A stretch of 64,000 bases of DNA. Origin: Scybalousia_A sp045221575. GTDB taxonomy: Bacteria; Bacteroidota; Bacteroidia; Bacteroidales; P3. Under the pieces are notes generated by a model. That model was not told the origin of the DNA and did no database searches. It saw only the letters and a program-made list of their open reading frames with translations. The translations under genes and the position numbers were made by a program. Below are positions 1 to 9,354 of this stretch, piece after piece. Numbering within the stretch: the first letter of the stretch is position 1; each line of letters opens with the position of its first letter. The stretch is from positions 10,105-74,104 of the forward strand of contig JBGUWU010000023.1 of NCBI GenBank assembly GCA_045221575.1, written 5' to 3'.

Positions 1-1121
1 CTTAGTCCAACAACAGCCATACTTATATATAATGCCAAGTATATCAACATACCAAGATAACCTATTTCGGAATACATTTCTAAAAAGTCGTTGTGAGCGT
101 GGTCTGACACTACAAAATTGTTCTTTTGTGGTGTTTCAATTTTCATTATAACTATCTTATGGTTGCCTATACCCCAACCATGTATAGGTCTTTCTCTCGC
201 AATGGTTATTGTGTTCTTCCAATTCAATAATCGTATTTTGGAACTTTTGCCTGTGCCTGTCTCTTTCAGACGTTGAGCAACAGCAAACTCGTTTTCTTGT
301 TTTTGGTTGCCGTGAGCGTAGTTGTAGGTTACGAAATAAGAACCAAGAACAAAGCCTCCTAACAATAAAACGAAGATTAAAGAGGTTTTTAACAAATATT
401 GTTTTCTCTTAAATCTCAATAAATAAAATATAGAATAAGCAAATAATATCAAGATATTTAGTCCTAAGCAAATAAAAGCACTTCTTGTTGAAATAATAGG
501 CAGACAAAAGCAAATAGCAACTATGAGTATAGATGCAATAATCTTGAATATTCGTTTGTATCTGAACAAAGCGTAATACAAGAATGGTAATTTAAACATC
601 ATACAAACAGCAAAGATATTCTTATTTCCATATCCTCCGTTTATCATAGGTATTTTGTGAGGATAGTCTGCACAATTTAGATAGTAATAAGAAGAAATAC
701 AAACTATAACATTAACTAATGCCACTGCCATAGCAGAATATACGATAAAATGTATTGTATTTGCTCTGTCGGTAAGGAAGACTATGATTAAGAAAGCAAG
801 CATTAGAATAAGTATCCACCTATTTACTACCACCAAACTCTCAACTTTATTTAAAGCCCACAAAATTGACAACAACATCCATGCTGTTAATAATAACCAA
901 ACCTTCATAGTAGGAAAAGAAAACGGGTTTATGCAACGTTGTTTCTTTCTTATTAGTTCAACAAAAGCAAAAACCCCTCCTAAAAATACAAGTGCTGAGA
1001 TAAAAAAATGTCGTAATGAAGTAACATCATTAGCCCACATAGGAGGATAAACTTGAATAGCAAACAAAAGAATAAAAAATGCTACTACAAAAATTTTGTT
1101 AAAAATGTATTTATTTATCAT
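1..1121 (-). CDS. O-antigen ligase/polymerase (WaaL/Wzy family), 3' end outside window
   Basis: Polytopic inner-membrane protein expected to polymerise or ligate surface polysaccharide repeat units on the periplasmic side. An open frame of 373 codons runs from an ATG at 1121 to the window edge without a stop, so the C-terminus is missing. The translation has about ten hydrophobic segments. Near the visible end are HGWGIGNH and then VSDHAHNDFLEMYSEIGYLG, the HN..L...E.G..G signature of the Wzy_C/O-antigen ligase family. The start overlaps the end of the upstream BFN gene by 11 bases, so the two are co-transcribed. Ligase and polymerase cannot be told apart from sequence alone. Confidence 0.85.
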   Translation of the reverse strand, partial: MINKYIFNKIFVVAFFILLFAIQVYPPMWANDVTSLRHFFISALVFLGGVFAFVELIRKKQRCINPFSFPTMKVWLLLTAWMLLSILWALNKVESLVVVNRWILILMLAFLIIVFLTDRANTIHFIVYSAMAVALVNVIVCISSYYYLNCADYPHKIPMINGGYGNKNIFAVCMMFKLPFLYYALFRYKRIFKIIASILIVAICFCLPIISTRSAFICLGLNILILFAYSIFYLLRFKRKQYLLKTSLIFVLLLGGFVLGSYFVTYNYAHGNQKQENEFAVAQRLKETGTGKSSKIRLLNWKNTITIARERPIHGWGIGNHKIVIMKIETPQKNNFVVSDHAHNDFLEMYSEIGYLGMLIYLALYISMAVVGL

Positions 1122-1719
1122 CTTCTTTGTTGTTTTCTGATTCCAATAGTTTTATTCTGTCTCTAAGAATAGAGGCTGTTTTATAATCTTCGTTTTCTAC
1201 TGCACATTGAAGTAAATCTTTCAACATATTGATACCAAAACTTGAAAGATTTTCTCGTATATACCGTTCTTCGTCTTCTTCTGTTTGATGTGCTATGTCA
1301 TCACAATAGCTCTGATAATCAAAACCAACTTCCTCTATAACTTTTTCTGTTGCATAGATAGGACAAGCATACCTTAAAGCAATATTAAGAGCATCTGAAG
1401 GCCGCATATCAAATTTTTTTTCGTTGCCATCACCATCTATAAACAAAGCATTAGCGTAATAATTGCCATCAAGAAATTTTGTTATCACTATTTCTTTAAG
1501 TAGTAGAGAGTATTCTTGCATAATGTTGCACAAAACATCATAAGTTAAAGGACGAGGAGTCTTTATGTTGTCCAAATATATAGCCATACTTTCTGCTTCT
1601 GCCTTCCCGATAGATATATTCAAAATCTTGTTATTTTCTTCACAGGCAAGTAAAACATCATAGAAAAGTTCTATTCTTGAAGGCCTTATATCTTTTATTA
1701 ATAACCTAACTTTGTTCAT
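1111..1719 (-). CDS. Bifunctional nuclease (BFN/DUF151) domain protein with C-terminal UVR motif
   Basis: The N-terminal ~135 residues match the BFN/DUF151 fold, a small domain reported to have DNase/RNase activity, with the core LSIGxAEAxxIAxxL-like stretch and RPSDALNIALR. The last ~30 residues (LLQCAVENEDYKTASILRDRIKLLE) are a UvrB/UvrC-type helical hairpin that normally mediates protein contacts. This BFN-UVR layout is common in Bacteroidota. The frame opens with a TTG at 1752, but I chose the ATG at 1719 because the family starts close to this point (202 residues). The cellular role is not settled. Confidence 0.85.
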   Translation of the reverse strand: MNKVRLLIKDIRPSRIELFYDVLLACEENNKILNISIGKAEAESMAIYLDNIKTPRPLTYDVLCNIMQEYSLLLKEIVITKFLDGNYYANALFIDGDGNEKKFDMRPSDALNIALRYACPIYATEKVIEEVGFDYQSYCDDIAHQTEEDEERYIRENLSSFGINMLKDLLQCAVENEDYKTASILRDRIKLLESENNKEDDK

Positions 1720-2085
1720 AGCAATTAAAACTCTTTGATTATTATAACGCAAAAAGAGATAAAAAGTTGTTTAAAACAAAGTCTATAATCAAATTCTATT
1801 CAATATTATTGCTATTTTGCAGTAGAAAACCTTTATTCGGTAGAGTTTTTACTTGTTTTTTTATTACAAAAATGAAGATTTGTTATACATTTTTCTATTT
1901 TCTTATAAACAGATGAAAAACAATGAAGAAAATATGTAACATCTTTGAAGTAGATAACGTATAAAACGAAAAAAGTGTTCAAAAATTTGGCACTAACGAA
2001 TAATATGTCTAACTTTGCTTTCGTTATAAACCGACACGCAAAGTAGAAATACTGTTTTTTGAGAGAATTAATAAATAATAATTAT
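1720..2085. other. Divergent intergenic region, 366 bases
   Basis: AT-rich spacer between the leftward BFN gene and the rightward pyrophosphatase. Apart from the hppA promoter annotated separately, I see no ORF, RNA gene or strong hairpin. No clear TAnnTTTG box was found for the leftward gene. Confidence 0.6.
1986..2017 (+). promoter_or_regulatory. Promoter of hppA
   Basis: TTTG at 1986-1989, a 20-base spacer, then TAACTTTG at 2010-2017. This is an exact fit to the Bacteroidota housekeeping promoter and leaves a ~60-base leader before the ATG. Confidence 0.75.
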
Positions 2086-4524
2086 ATGAGAAAATTGACT
2101 GTTTTAGCACTTATGTTATGCGTCGCCACTGTTAGTTTCGGCAGTGAGGCAGACCTTGTAATCCCTAATGAAGTACATAATTGGAGTTTCTTACATTGGG
2201 GATTTTTGATTACTATTCTCGGCTTTTTGTTCGGAATGTACCAATTTATGAAGGTAAAAAAACTTCCCGTACATAAAAGTATGTTAGAGATAGGAGAAGT
2301 AATCTTTAAAACTTGTTCAACTTATCTAAAACAACAAGGAAAATTTCTTGCTTTACTATTTATATTTATAGGAATAGTGGTAGCTTGTTATTTTGGATTT
2401 ATGACAGAAAAGAGCGCAGGCTTTGGTGGAGTACTGATGATTTTGCTTTCTACTGTCATAGGAATGTTAGGTTCTTATGGAGTAGCAGCCTATGGTATTC
2501 GTATGAACACCTTAGCAAATGCAAGAATGGCTTTTGCATCATTGAGAAAGCAACCTCTTAGACTGTTAAACATACCTTTGAATGCAGGAATGAGCATTGG
2601 AGTTATGTTGGTTTGCGTTGAATTGTTCTTAATGTTGGTTATCTTGTTGTTAGTTCCAGGCGATTTAGCAGGAAGTTGCTTTATTGGATTTGCAATAGGT
2701 GAGTCCTTAGGAGCAAGTGCTTTAAGAATAGCAGGAGGAATCTTTACTAAGATAGCAGACATAGGTTCCGATCTTATGAAAGTTGTTTTCAAGATTGGAG
2801 AAGACGACCCAAGAAATCCTGGTGTTATTGCTGACTGTACAGGAGATAATGCTGGTGATAGCGTTGGTCCTACTGCTGATGGATTTGAAACTTATGGAGT
2901 AACAGGAGTTGCTTTGGTTTCTTTCATTCTTCTTGCTGTTGGAGACACTGCTCTTCAAACACAACTGCTTATTTGGATTTTCTCTATGAGAATTTTGATG
3001 GTGGTTACTTCTGTGCTTGCTTACTATATCAATAACGCTATCTCAAAATCAAAATATTCTAAGAGTGAAGACTTAGACTTTGAAAAACCATTGACTTCTT
3101 TGATTTGGATTGCTTCTGTTTTGAGTATTGTGGTTACTTTTGTTGTTTCTTATCTTCAACTTGGTTGTATAGAATACAATGGAACAGCTTATCCTAATCT
3201 ATGGTGGCAACTTGCGTTGATTATTTCTTGTGGTACTCTTGGAGCAGCCCTTATTCCTGAGATTACAAAGGTGTTTACTTCTCCAAAATCTTCACATGTT
3301 TTGGAAGTTGTTAAGTCTTCTCATCAAGGAGGGGCGTCTTTGAACATTCTTTCAGGTTTTGTTACAGGTAATTTCTCTGCCTTTTGGACAGGAATAGTAT
3401 TTGTTGTGTTGATGTTCTTTGCTTACATATTCAGTGGAGGCTTTGATGCAATAATGAGTTACCCTTCTATATTTGCATTTGGCTTAGTTGCTTTTGGTAT
3501 GTTAGGAATGGGACCTGTAACTATTGCAGTGGATTCATACGGCCCTGTAACTGATAATGCACAAAGTGTTTATGAGTTATCATTATTTGAAGAGATACCA
3601 AACGTAGATCAAGAGGTTGAAAAAGATTTTGGTTTCCGACCTGACAGAGAGAAGAGTAAGTATTACTTAGAGCAGAATGATGGTGCAGGAAACACGTTTA
3701 AAGCAACTGCAAAGCCTGTTCTTATTGGTACAGCGGTGGTTGGTGCAACAACAATGATATTCTCTATTATTCTTGTCATCAAGAACACACTTGGAATTGA
3801 CCCTTCTACTGTTTTAAATATTCTTAATCCGTACACTATACTTGGATTTATTCTTGGTGGTTGTGTTATCTATTGGTTTACAGGTGCAAGTACTCAAGCA
3901 GTTACTGTTGGTGCAAACCGTGCAGTTGAATATATAAAGAATCATATAAAACTTGATACTAATGCTCCTAAGAAAGCGGACACAAAGAGCAGTGTTGAGG
4001 TTGTTAAGATTTGTACTCAATATGCACAAAAGGGAATGTTTAACATATTTATTGCGATATTCTTCTTTGCACTTGGATTTGCATGCTTGTCTTCTCCAGA
4101 AGGATTTGGTGGAGAGGAAGCCGTAAGTTTGTTTGTTTCCTATTTGATTTCAATTGCTTTGTTTGGTTTGTTCCAAGCAGTGTTTATGGCTAACGCTGGC
4201 GGTAGTTGGGATAATGCAAAGAAAGTTGTGGAAGTTGATTTAGCTCTTAAGGGAACAGATATTCACGATGCAAGCGTTGTAGGTGATACTGTTGGAGACC
4301 CATTCAAAGATACTTCTTCTGTTTCTTTGAACCCTATCATTAAATTCACAACTCTGTTTGGTTTGCTTGCTATGGAAATGGCTATAAGCGAGAGTTTCCG
4401 CAAAGCAGCTCCTTACATTGGAATAATATTTGTGATTGTTGCTATAGTATTCGTTTGGCGTTCATTCTATAAGATGAGAATAGATGGTAAAATAGAAGAT
4501 ATAGTTGCAACAAACAAAGAATAG
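2086..4524 (+). CDS. hppA: Membrane-bound ion-pumping pyrophosphatase, K+-independent type
   Basis: Couples hydrolysis of cytoplasmic pyrophosphate to H+ and/or Na+ export across the inner membrane. The 812-residue protein has ~16 hydrophobic segments. Conserved loops are visible: GEDDPRNPGVIAD followed by GDNAGDSVGPTADGFETYG (pyrophosphate/Mg binding), and near the C-terminus SWDNAKKVVE and GDTVGDPFKDTS. The GNTFKA motif has Lys where K+-dependent enzymes carry Ala, pointing to the K+-independent class. The frame opens at a TTG (2059), but the ATG at 2086 begins a normal signal-like N-terminus. A strong promoter and a terminator bracket it as a single-gene unit. Ion specificity cannot be decided here. 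Confidence 0.95.
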   Translation: MRKLTVLALMLCVATVSFGSEADLVIPNEVHNWSFLHWGFLITILGFLFGMYQFMKVKKLPVHKSMLEIGEVIFKTCSTYLKQQGKFLALLFIFIGIVVACYFGFMTEKSAGFGGVLMILLSTVIGMLGSYGVAAYGIRMNTLANARMAFASLRKQPLRLLNIPLNAGMSIGVMLVCVELFLMLVILLLVPGDLAGSCFIGFAIGESLGASALRIAGGIFTKIADIGSDLMKVVFKIGEDDPRNPGVIADCTGDNAGDSVGPTADGFETYGVTGVALVSFILLAVGDTALQTQLLIWIFSMRILMVVTSVLAYYINNAISKSKYSKSEDLDFEKPLTSLIWIASVLSIVVTFVVSYLQLGCIEYNGTAYPNLWWQLALIISCGTLGAALIPEITKVFTSPKSSHVLEVVKSSHQGGASLNILSGFVTGNFSAFWTGIVFVVLMFFAYIFSGGFDAIMSYPSIFAFGLVAFGMLGMGPVTIAVDSYGPVTDNAQSVYELSLFEEIPNVDQEVEKDFGFRPDREKSKYYLEQNDGAGNTFKATAKPVLIGTAVVGATTMIFSIILVIKNTLGIDPSTVLNILNPYTILGFILGGCVIYWFTGASTQAVTVGANRAVEYIKNHIKLDTNAPKKADTKSSVEVVKICTQYAQKGMFNIFIAIFFFALGFACLSSPEGFGGEEAVSLFVSYLISIALFGLFQAVFMANAGGSWDNAKKVVEVDLALKGTDIHDASVVGDTVGDPFKDTSSVSLNPIIKFTTLFGLLAMEMAISESFRKAAPYIGIIFVIVAIVFVWRSFYKMRIDGKIEDIVATNKE

Positions 4525-4552
4525 TATATTCTTATGCTTAAATAATAAAAAG

Positions 4553-4592
4553 AAATATCGCAGAATGAAATTTCACTCTGCGATATTTTTTT
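4553..4592. terminator. Bidirectional terminator between hppA and ftcD
   Basis: Inverted arms AATATCGCAGA/TCTGCGATATT, with further pairing inside, are followed by T7 on the + strand and flanked by an A-rich tract on the other side. It serves both converging genes. Confidence 0.9.
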
Positions 4593-4611
4593 GTTGTTAT
4601 GAAGATAATGT

Positions 4612-6309
4612 TTATTTACTTATCATTTCCATAACCTTAGTAGTGTATTCTTTTTCTATTTCGCAAGCTTGATCAACAAGTTTTTGACCCTTTGCAAGAA
4701 TATCTTCTACAAATGCTTTATCTTCTAAGCTTCCACAATTTATTTTCATATTCATGAAAGCACCAATACAAGCAGTTCTTGCACAAAGAATACCAACAGC
4801 AGCATCAGTTACTGAGTTTGGATTGCCTATTTCAACCATTTGTTTGCAGATTTCAAAGCAATCAAATGAACGTTGAAGAGTTTTGAAAGGCACTTCAATA
4901 GCATATTTTGTTGCATCTTGAATTGCTTGTTGTCTTTTAGCCTTATCTTCATCAGTTTTCTTAGGTAAGCCAAAAGCATTCATTATTTTGTTAAAAGCAT
5001 TAGTGTCTTCATCAACCAAATGTAACAAATCGTCTTTTATCATTTGACCTTTTTCTGCTATATCTGAAAACTCTTTCCATCTATCGTCCCAACCAGGTTT
5101 GTGAGAAGAAAGATTGGCAACCATAGTAGCAAGAGCAGCAGAAAGAGAACCAACGTAAGCAGAAATACTTCCACCTCCTGGAGCAGGACTTTCAGATGCT
5201 GTTTCGTTAGCGAAGCCTTTGCAAGTAAGGTCTATAAGTTTCTTTGTTGAGTTATCTTCTATCATATACTCAATAACTTTTTCCTTAGGATTGAAAGGTT
5301 TTAAATCATCTAAGCCCATTGATTTAACAGCTATCTTTACAAGAGTTTCTTCATCAACTCCAAGGCTTCTTTGTTGTTTTGCAAGATAATGTTTTCCTGC
5401 ATCAATAAGTGTTTTCTTTGGAACAAGACCTACTATTTCAACACCTGTAACTCTTACACCACGTTTTGCTGCTTTATCACAAACTTCGTCAAAGCAAACA
5501 TGCAAAGGAGTTGCGTTGGCATTAGTAATATTCATTGATACTTGAGCTATTCCATATTCTTCTATATACCAACCTATCGCTTTTGTACCTTTAAGAGTTC
5601 CTGGTTGCCATTTTGCTTTTCCGTTTTCATCTAAAATAACTTTGCCTGTAGGTTTTCCTCCTTCACGCATTTTTCTTCCTTTTTCTCTAACGTCAAAAGC
5701 AATAGCGTTTGCTCTACGAGTAGATGTAGTGTTAAGATTATAATTTACTGCTAAAAGGAAATCTCTTGCACCAACGGCGGTTGCTCCACTTTTTGCAACT
5801 TTTTCATTCCATACCTTAGGACCAAAGTCTGGTGCTTGGTCTTCTGTAGATATTCTATTACTTAAAGCTTCATATTCACCTTGACGACAAACTGCAAGAT
5901 TCTTTCTTTCTGGTTTGAAAGCAGCACTCTCATAACAATAAACAGGAATCTCTAATTCTGTTGCAATTCTTTGAGCTAATTTTCTTGCATACTCAACAAC
6001 CTCTTCCATTGTTATGTTTGCTACAGGAATAAGAGGACAAACATCTGTAGCACCAAACCTTGGGTGATCACCATGATGACCTCTCATGTCAATAAGTTCT
6101 TGTGCTTTCTTAACAACCAAAAAAGCACTTTCGCAAACTTGTTCTGGTTCTCCAACAAAGGTAATAACTGTACGGTTTGTTGTTTTTCCAGGATCAACAT
6201 CAAGAAGTTTTACACCTTCCACTTTTTCTATTTCGGCTACTACTTGATTTATGATATTTTCATTGTTGCCTTCACTAATATTAGGCACGCATTCTATAAT
6301 CTGTTTCAT
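4612..6309 (-). CDS. ftcD: Glutamate formimidoyltransferase / formimidoyl-THF cyclodeaminase
   Basis: Bifunctional enzyme of histidine degradation. It moves the formimino group from N-formimino-glutamate to tetrahydrofolate and then releases ammonia to give 5,10-methenyl-THF. The 565 residues cover all parts. Formiminotransferase N and C subdomains span roughly 1-325, starting IECVPNISEGNN and with DHPRFGATD containing His82, the expected catalytic residue. The cyclodeaminase helical domain follows from ~350 to the end (SESPAPGGGSISAYVGSL is its glycine-rich signature). Other histidine genes (hutH, hutU, hutI) are not in this window. It lies 109 bases downstream of comEC. Confidence 0.96.
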   Translation of the reverse strand: MKQIIECVPNISEGNNENIINQVVAEIEKVEGVKLLDVDPGKTTNRTVITFVGEPEQVCESAFLVVKKAQELIDMRGHHGDHPRFGATDVCPLIPVANITMEEVVEYARKLAQRIATELEIPVYCYESAAFKPERKNLAVCRQGEYEALSNRISTEDQAPDFGPKVWNEKVAKSGATAVGARDFLLAVNYNLNTTSTRRANAIAFDVREKGRKMREGGKPTGKVILDENGKAKWQPGTLKGTKAIGWYIEEYGIAQVSMNITNANATPLHVCFDEVCDKAAKRGVRVTGVEIVGLVPKKTLIDAGKHYLAKQQRSLGVDEETLVKIAVKSMGLDDLKPFNPKEKVIEYMIEDNSTKKLIDLTCKGFANETASESPAPGGGSISAYVGSLSAALATMVANLSSHKPGWDDRWKEFSDIAEKGQMIKDDLLHLVDEDTNAFNKIMNAFGLPKKTDEDKAKRQQAIQDATKYAIEVPFKTLQRSFDCFEICKQMVEIGNPNSVTDAAVGILCARTACIGAFMNMKINCGSLEDKAFVEDILAKGQKLVDQACEIEKEYTTKVMEMISK

Positions 6310-6418
6310 AATTTATTTGTATTTAATACGGTGATAACGTTTTTTCTCTTCTTTTATTATTTTTAATATCAAGTATTTTGCATTTAAGAACTTCTTCTTT
6401 AAAACAAAAACTAAGTTA

Positions 6419-7750
6419 TTATTGAAATAGATTACTTCCTAATTCTGCGATATAAACTAAAACATCAATTTCTATTTGTAATAAATATGTTAAAAGAGAA
6501 GATATTAATGGCACTTGGCTAATAAATAAGAGAACAACAAGGCTTATCAATATTATTTGAGCTAAAGGTATTGCAACAAGATTTCCTATTATAGCAAAGA
6601 ATGGAAAAGATTTGAAATAAAATACCAATATTGGAAGGCAACAAAGTTGTGCCGCAAGAGAAACAGAAATATTACTACTAATAGAAAATAGGAATTTATC
6701 TAAATACAAATTATTTATAGGTAAAAGAACAATACCTTTGTTTATAAATCTATTAATCCATGGCTTAAAAGCTAATATTCCAAACACAGCAAGAAAAGAC
6801 AATTGAAAACTTATACTGAATAATATTAAAGGATTTATTAAAAGAAAGATAAAAGCAGTAAGTAATAGAATATTTAGTTTATCATTATTTAAACTAAAAA
6901 TCACACTAATAAAAAGAATACTTAGCATTGTGGCTACTCTCGTTGAAGAAGGAGTTAAGCCAACGACAAAGGCTATAAGCCAAGATAAAATAACAAGAAC
7001 AATTTGCTTGATATAAAAACCTTTAAGATTAAAAGGCATAACCCATTTAAAAAGAAAAGCAAAGAAACCTATGAGTATGATTATATGCAAACCTGAAACA
7101 CAAAGCAAGTGAGCTAAACCTGAAGCATTAAATGATTGCCTTACCTCATCATTTATCTCAGTTTTATCTCCCAAAAGCATTGCAATAGCAACAGAAGATG
7201 CTCTTTTATCAAGTTTGGAATCAAGGATAATATCTCTTAGTTTTTTGTTTATGTCAAATGACAGTTCAAGTATTGTATTTATATCTTTTCTTTTTTTAAG
7301 TTCAAATTCGTTTGCAAAGACAGAATGATAAATTCTTTGATGTCGCATATAGCGAACATAGTTAAAAGATGAGTCAAAATTCTTTATTGCAAGAAGATTA
7401 TTTTTTACGATAATAGTATCTGAGTAGTTAAGTATTGGATTTGCTTTTTTATTTTTATCATATTTGGGAACGTAAAGCTTAATATCTCCTGTACATTTGT
7501 GCCATTTAGAATCATTAGCAGAAAAATAAGCAATAGTTTTGGCAGTATAAGAAAAATGATTGTTTTTCTTTGTCTTATGAGGAGTAGTAATTATTACATA
7601 TTTAAATAACTCTGTCTCAGAATCTGCATGCTTTATATAATGATTACGAAAAAATATAATAGGACAACAAGCGTCATATACTATAATACCAATTATCAAA
7701 ATAATAAGTGGTAATAGTATTGGTCGCTTCTCAAGAAACTTTTTTAACAC
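6419..7750 (-). CDS. comEC: ComEC/Rec2-family DNA-uptake channel, short form
   Basis: Inner-membrane channel protein of natural transformation. An N-terminal membrane anchor and DUF4131-like soluble region (~1-170) precede the Competence domain, recognised by GDKTEINDEVRQSFNASGL and HLLCVSGLHI (~190-225) and then about eight membrane segments. It starts with GTG, 7 bases after der. At 443 residues it ends soon after the membrane domain and lacks the C-terminal metallo-beta-lactamase-like domain of longer ComEC proteins. No remnant of that domain is evident downstream. Function in DNA uptake is inferred from family only. Confidence 0.85.
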   Translation of the reverse strand: MLKKFLEKRPILLPLIILIIGIIVYDACCPIIFFRNHYIKHADSETELFKYVIITTPHKTKKNNHFSYTAKTIAYFSANDSKWHKCTGDIKLYVPKYDKNKKANPILNYSDTIIVKNNLLAIKNFDSSFNYVRYMRHQRIYHSVFANEFELKKRKDINTILELSFDINKKLRDIILDSKLDKRASSVAIAMLLGDKTEINDEVRQSFNASGLAHLLCVSGLHIIILIGFFAFLFKWVMPFNLKGFYIKQIVLVILSWLIAFVVGLTPSSTRVATMLSILFISVIFSLNNDKLNILLLTAFIFLLINPLILFSISFQLSFLAVFGILAFKPWINRFINKGIVLLPINNLYLDKFLFSISSNISVSLAAQLCCLPILVFYFKSFPFFAIIGNLVAIPLAQIILISLVVLLFISQVPLISSLLTYLLQIEIDVLVYIAELGSNLFQ

Positions 7751-7757
7751 GAAAAAC

Positions 7758-9071
7758 TTATTTTTCTCTGAAATAAACTTTTATTGGCACACCATTAAAG
7801 TCATAGAGTTCTCTTATTCTGTTTTCTAAGAAACGAATGTAGTCTTGTTTAACATACTGAGGTAAATTACAATAGAAAACAAATTGAGGATAAGCTGTCT
7901 TTAGCTGTGTGATGTATTTTACTTTAACTCTTTTGCCTTTATATTCAGCAGGAGGGTTATGTTCCTTAACTATTGGTAGAAGGTCTTCGTTTAGTCTGCT
8001 TGTAGGTATTTGTTTTTTACGGTTTTCAAATACTTTTCTTGCTTCTTCTAAGACTTTAAATATTCTTTGTTTGTTAATAACAGATGTAAATACAATAGGT
8101 ACATCATTGAAAGGAGCTATTTTTTGTCTTATTTTTGCTTCATAGTTCTTCATTGTGTTTGTTTCTTTCTCCACTTTATCCCATTTATTCACAACAAGCA
8201 CAATACCTTTATTATTTCTTTCACAAAGAGAGAAAACATTTAAGTCTTGAGCAGAAAATTCCTCTGTCGCATCAACAATAACTATACAAACATCACTTGT
8301 TTCTATACTTCTTATTGCACGCATAGTGGAATAAAACTCAATGTTCTCTTTTACTGCATTCTTTTTTCTAAGCCCTGCTGTATCAACCAAAACAAAGTCA
8401 AAGCCGAACAAGTTATAACGAGTGTTTATACTATCTCTTGTTGTTCCTGCAAGGTCTTTAACTATGTTTCTTTGTTGTCCTGTAATCATATTTATGAAAG
8501 AAGATTTGCCAACATTAGGTCTTCCAACAACAGCTAAGTGAGGCAATTCTGCTTCTTCGTCTATGAATGTTTCTTCGTCCTTAAAGTCTTTCACTAACTC
8601 GTCTAACAATTCACCTGTTCCGCTTCCGTTAGCAGCAGAAATGGAATATATCTCACCTAAACCAAGAGCGTAAAACTCAGGAGTGGTAAGTGATTTTTGA
8701 AAAGTATCTACTTTGTTAGCTACTAAAAGAGTTTTCTTTCTACTTCTTCTTAAAATATCTGCAATTTCTTCGTCCATAGGAGTAAGACCTTCTTTAGTAT
8801 CTACAAGAAACAAGATAACGTCTGCTTCATCTATGGCTAAACGTACTTGATCACAGATCTCATCTTGGAAAGCGTCATCTCCTCCTTGCATATATCCACC
8901 TGTGTCTATAACAGAGAACTCTTTGCCATTCCAATTGCTTTTTCCGTAGTTTCTATCTCTCGTTACGCCTGAAGTAGGGTCTGTTATTGCAATCTTACTT
9001 CCTGTTAAACGATTGAAAAGAGTTGATTTACCAACGTTAGGTCTTCCTACTATTGCTACTATATTGCTCAT
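7758..9071 (-). CDS. der: Ribosome biogenesis GTPase Der (EngA)
   Basis: Essential double GTPase for 50S subunit assembly. Two tandem G domains are evident: GRPNVGKSTLFN near residue 8 with DTGGY and NKVD, and GRPNVGKSSFIN near residue 181 with DTAGL and NKWD. A KH-like C-terminal domain (~350-437) follows. Length (437) is normal. It is the first gene of a leftward group with comEC and perhaps ftcD. A TATTTTTG -7-like box lies on the minus strand at 9103-9096. Confidence 0.97.
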   Translation of the reverse strand: MSNIVAIVGRPNVGKSTLFNRLTGSKIAITDPTSGVTRDRNYGKSNWNGKEFSVIDTGGYMQGGDDAFQDEICDQVRLAIDEADVILFLVDTKEGLTPMDEEIADILRRSRKKTLLVANKVDTFQKSLTTPEFYALGLGEIYSISAANGSGTGELLDELVKDFKDEETFIDEEAELPHLAVVGRPNVGKSSFINMITGQQRNIVKDLAGTTRDSINTRYNLFGFDFVLVDTAGLRKKNAVKENIEFYSTMRAIRSIETSDVCIVIVDATEEFSAQDLNVFSLCERNNKGIVLVVNKWDKVEKETNTMKNYEAKIRQKIAPFNDVPIVFTSVINKQRIFKVLEEARKVFENRKKQIPTSRLNEDLLPIVKEHNPPAEYKGKRVKVKYITQLKTAYPQFVFYCNLPQYVKQDYIRFLENRIRELYDFNGVPIKVYFREK

Positions 9072-9354
9072 TATTCTTCAAAGAATTTGTTTTTGCAAAA
9101 ATATAGAAAAAATTTTAAATACGAAAAACTAATCTCTTAGCTGTACTTTCGCTTAATAGGATAGTAAGACAAGTTAATAAAAAAATAATTTTATTTATTT
9201 GTTTTAATAGTCTATAAATCAATAGATAACGAAGTTTTTATGTATAATATTCAATAAAAAAACAAAGAATATCAAGTATTCCATAAAATAATTCCAAGTC
9301 ATATAACGTTAATAAAAGATAAAGATAGTAATAAACCAAATAAAATAATAGAAA

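Noticed and set aside
209..1050. Two short + strand ORFs over the first kilobase
   Set aside because: They are antisense to the 373-codon O-antigen ligase frame, whose translation has clear family motifs.
2490..4029. Several minus-strand ORFs inside hppA
   Set aside because: All are shadows of a gene with strong conserved motifs; no recognisable domains in the shadows.
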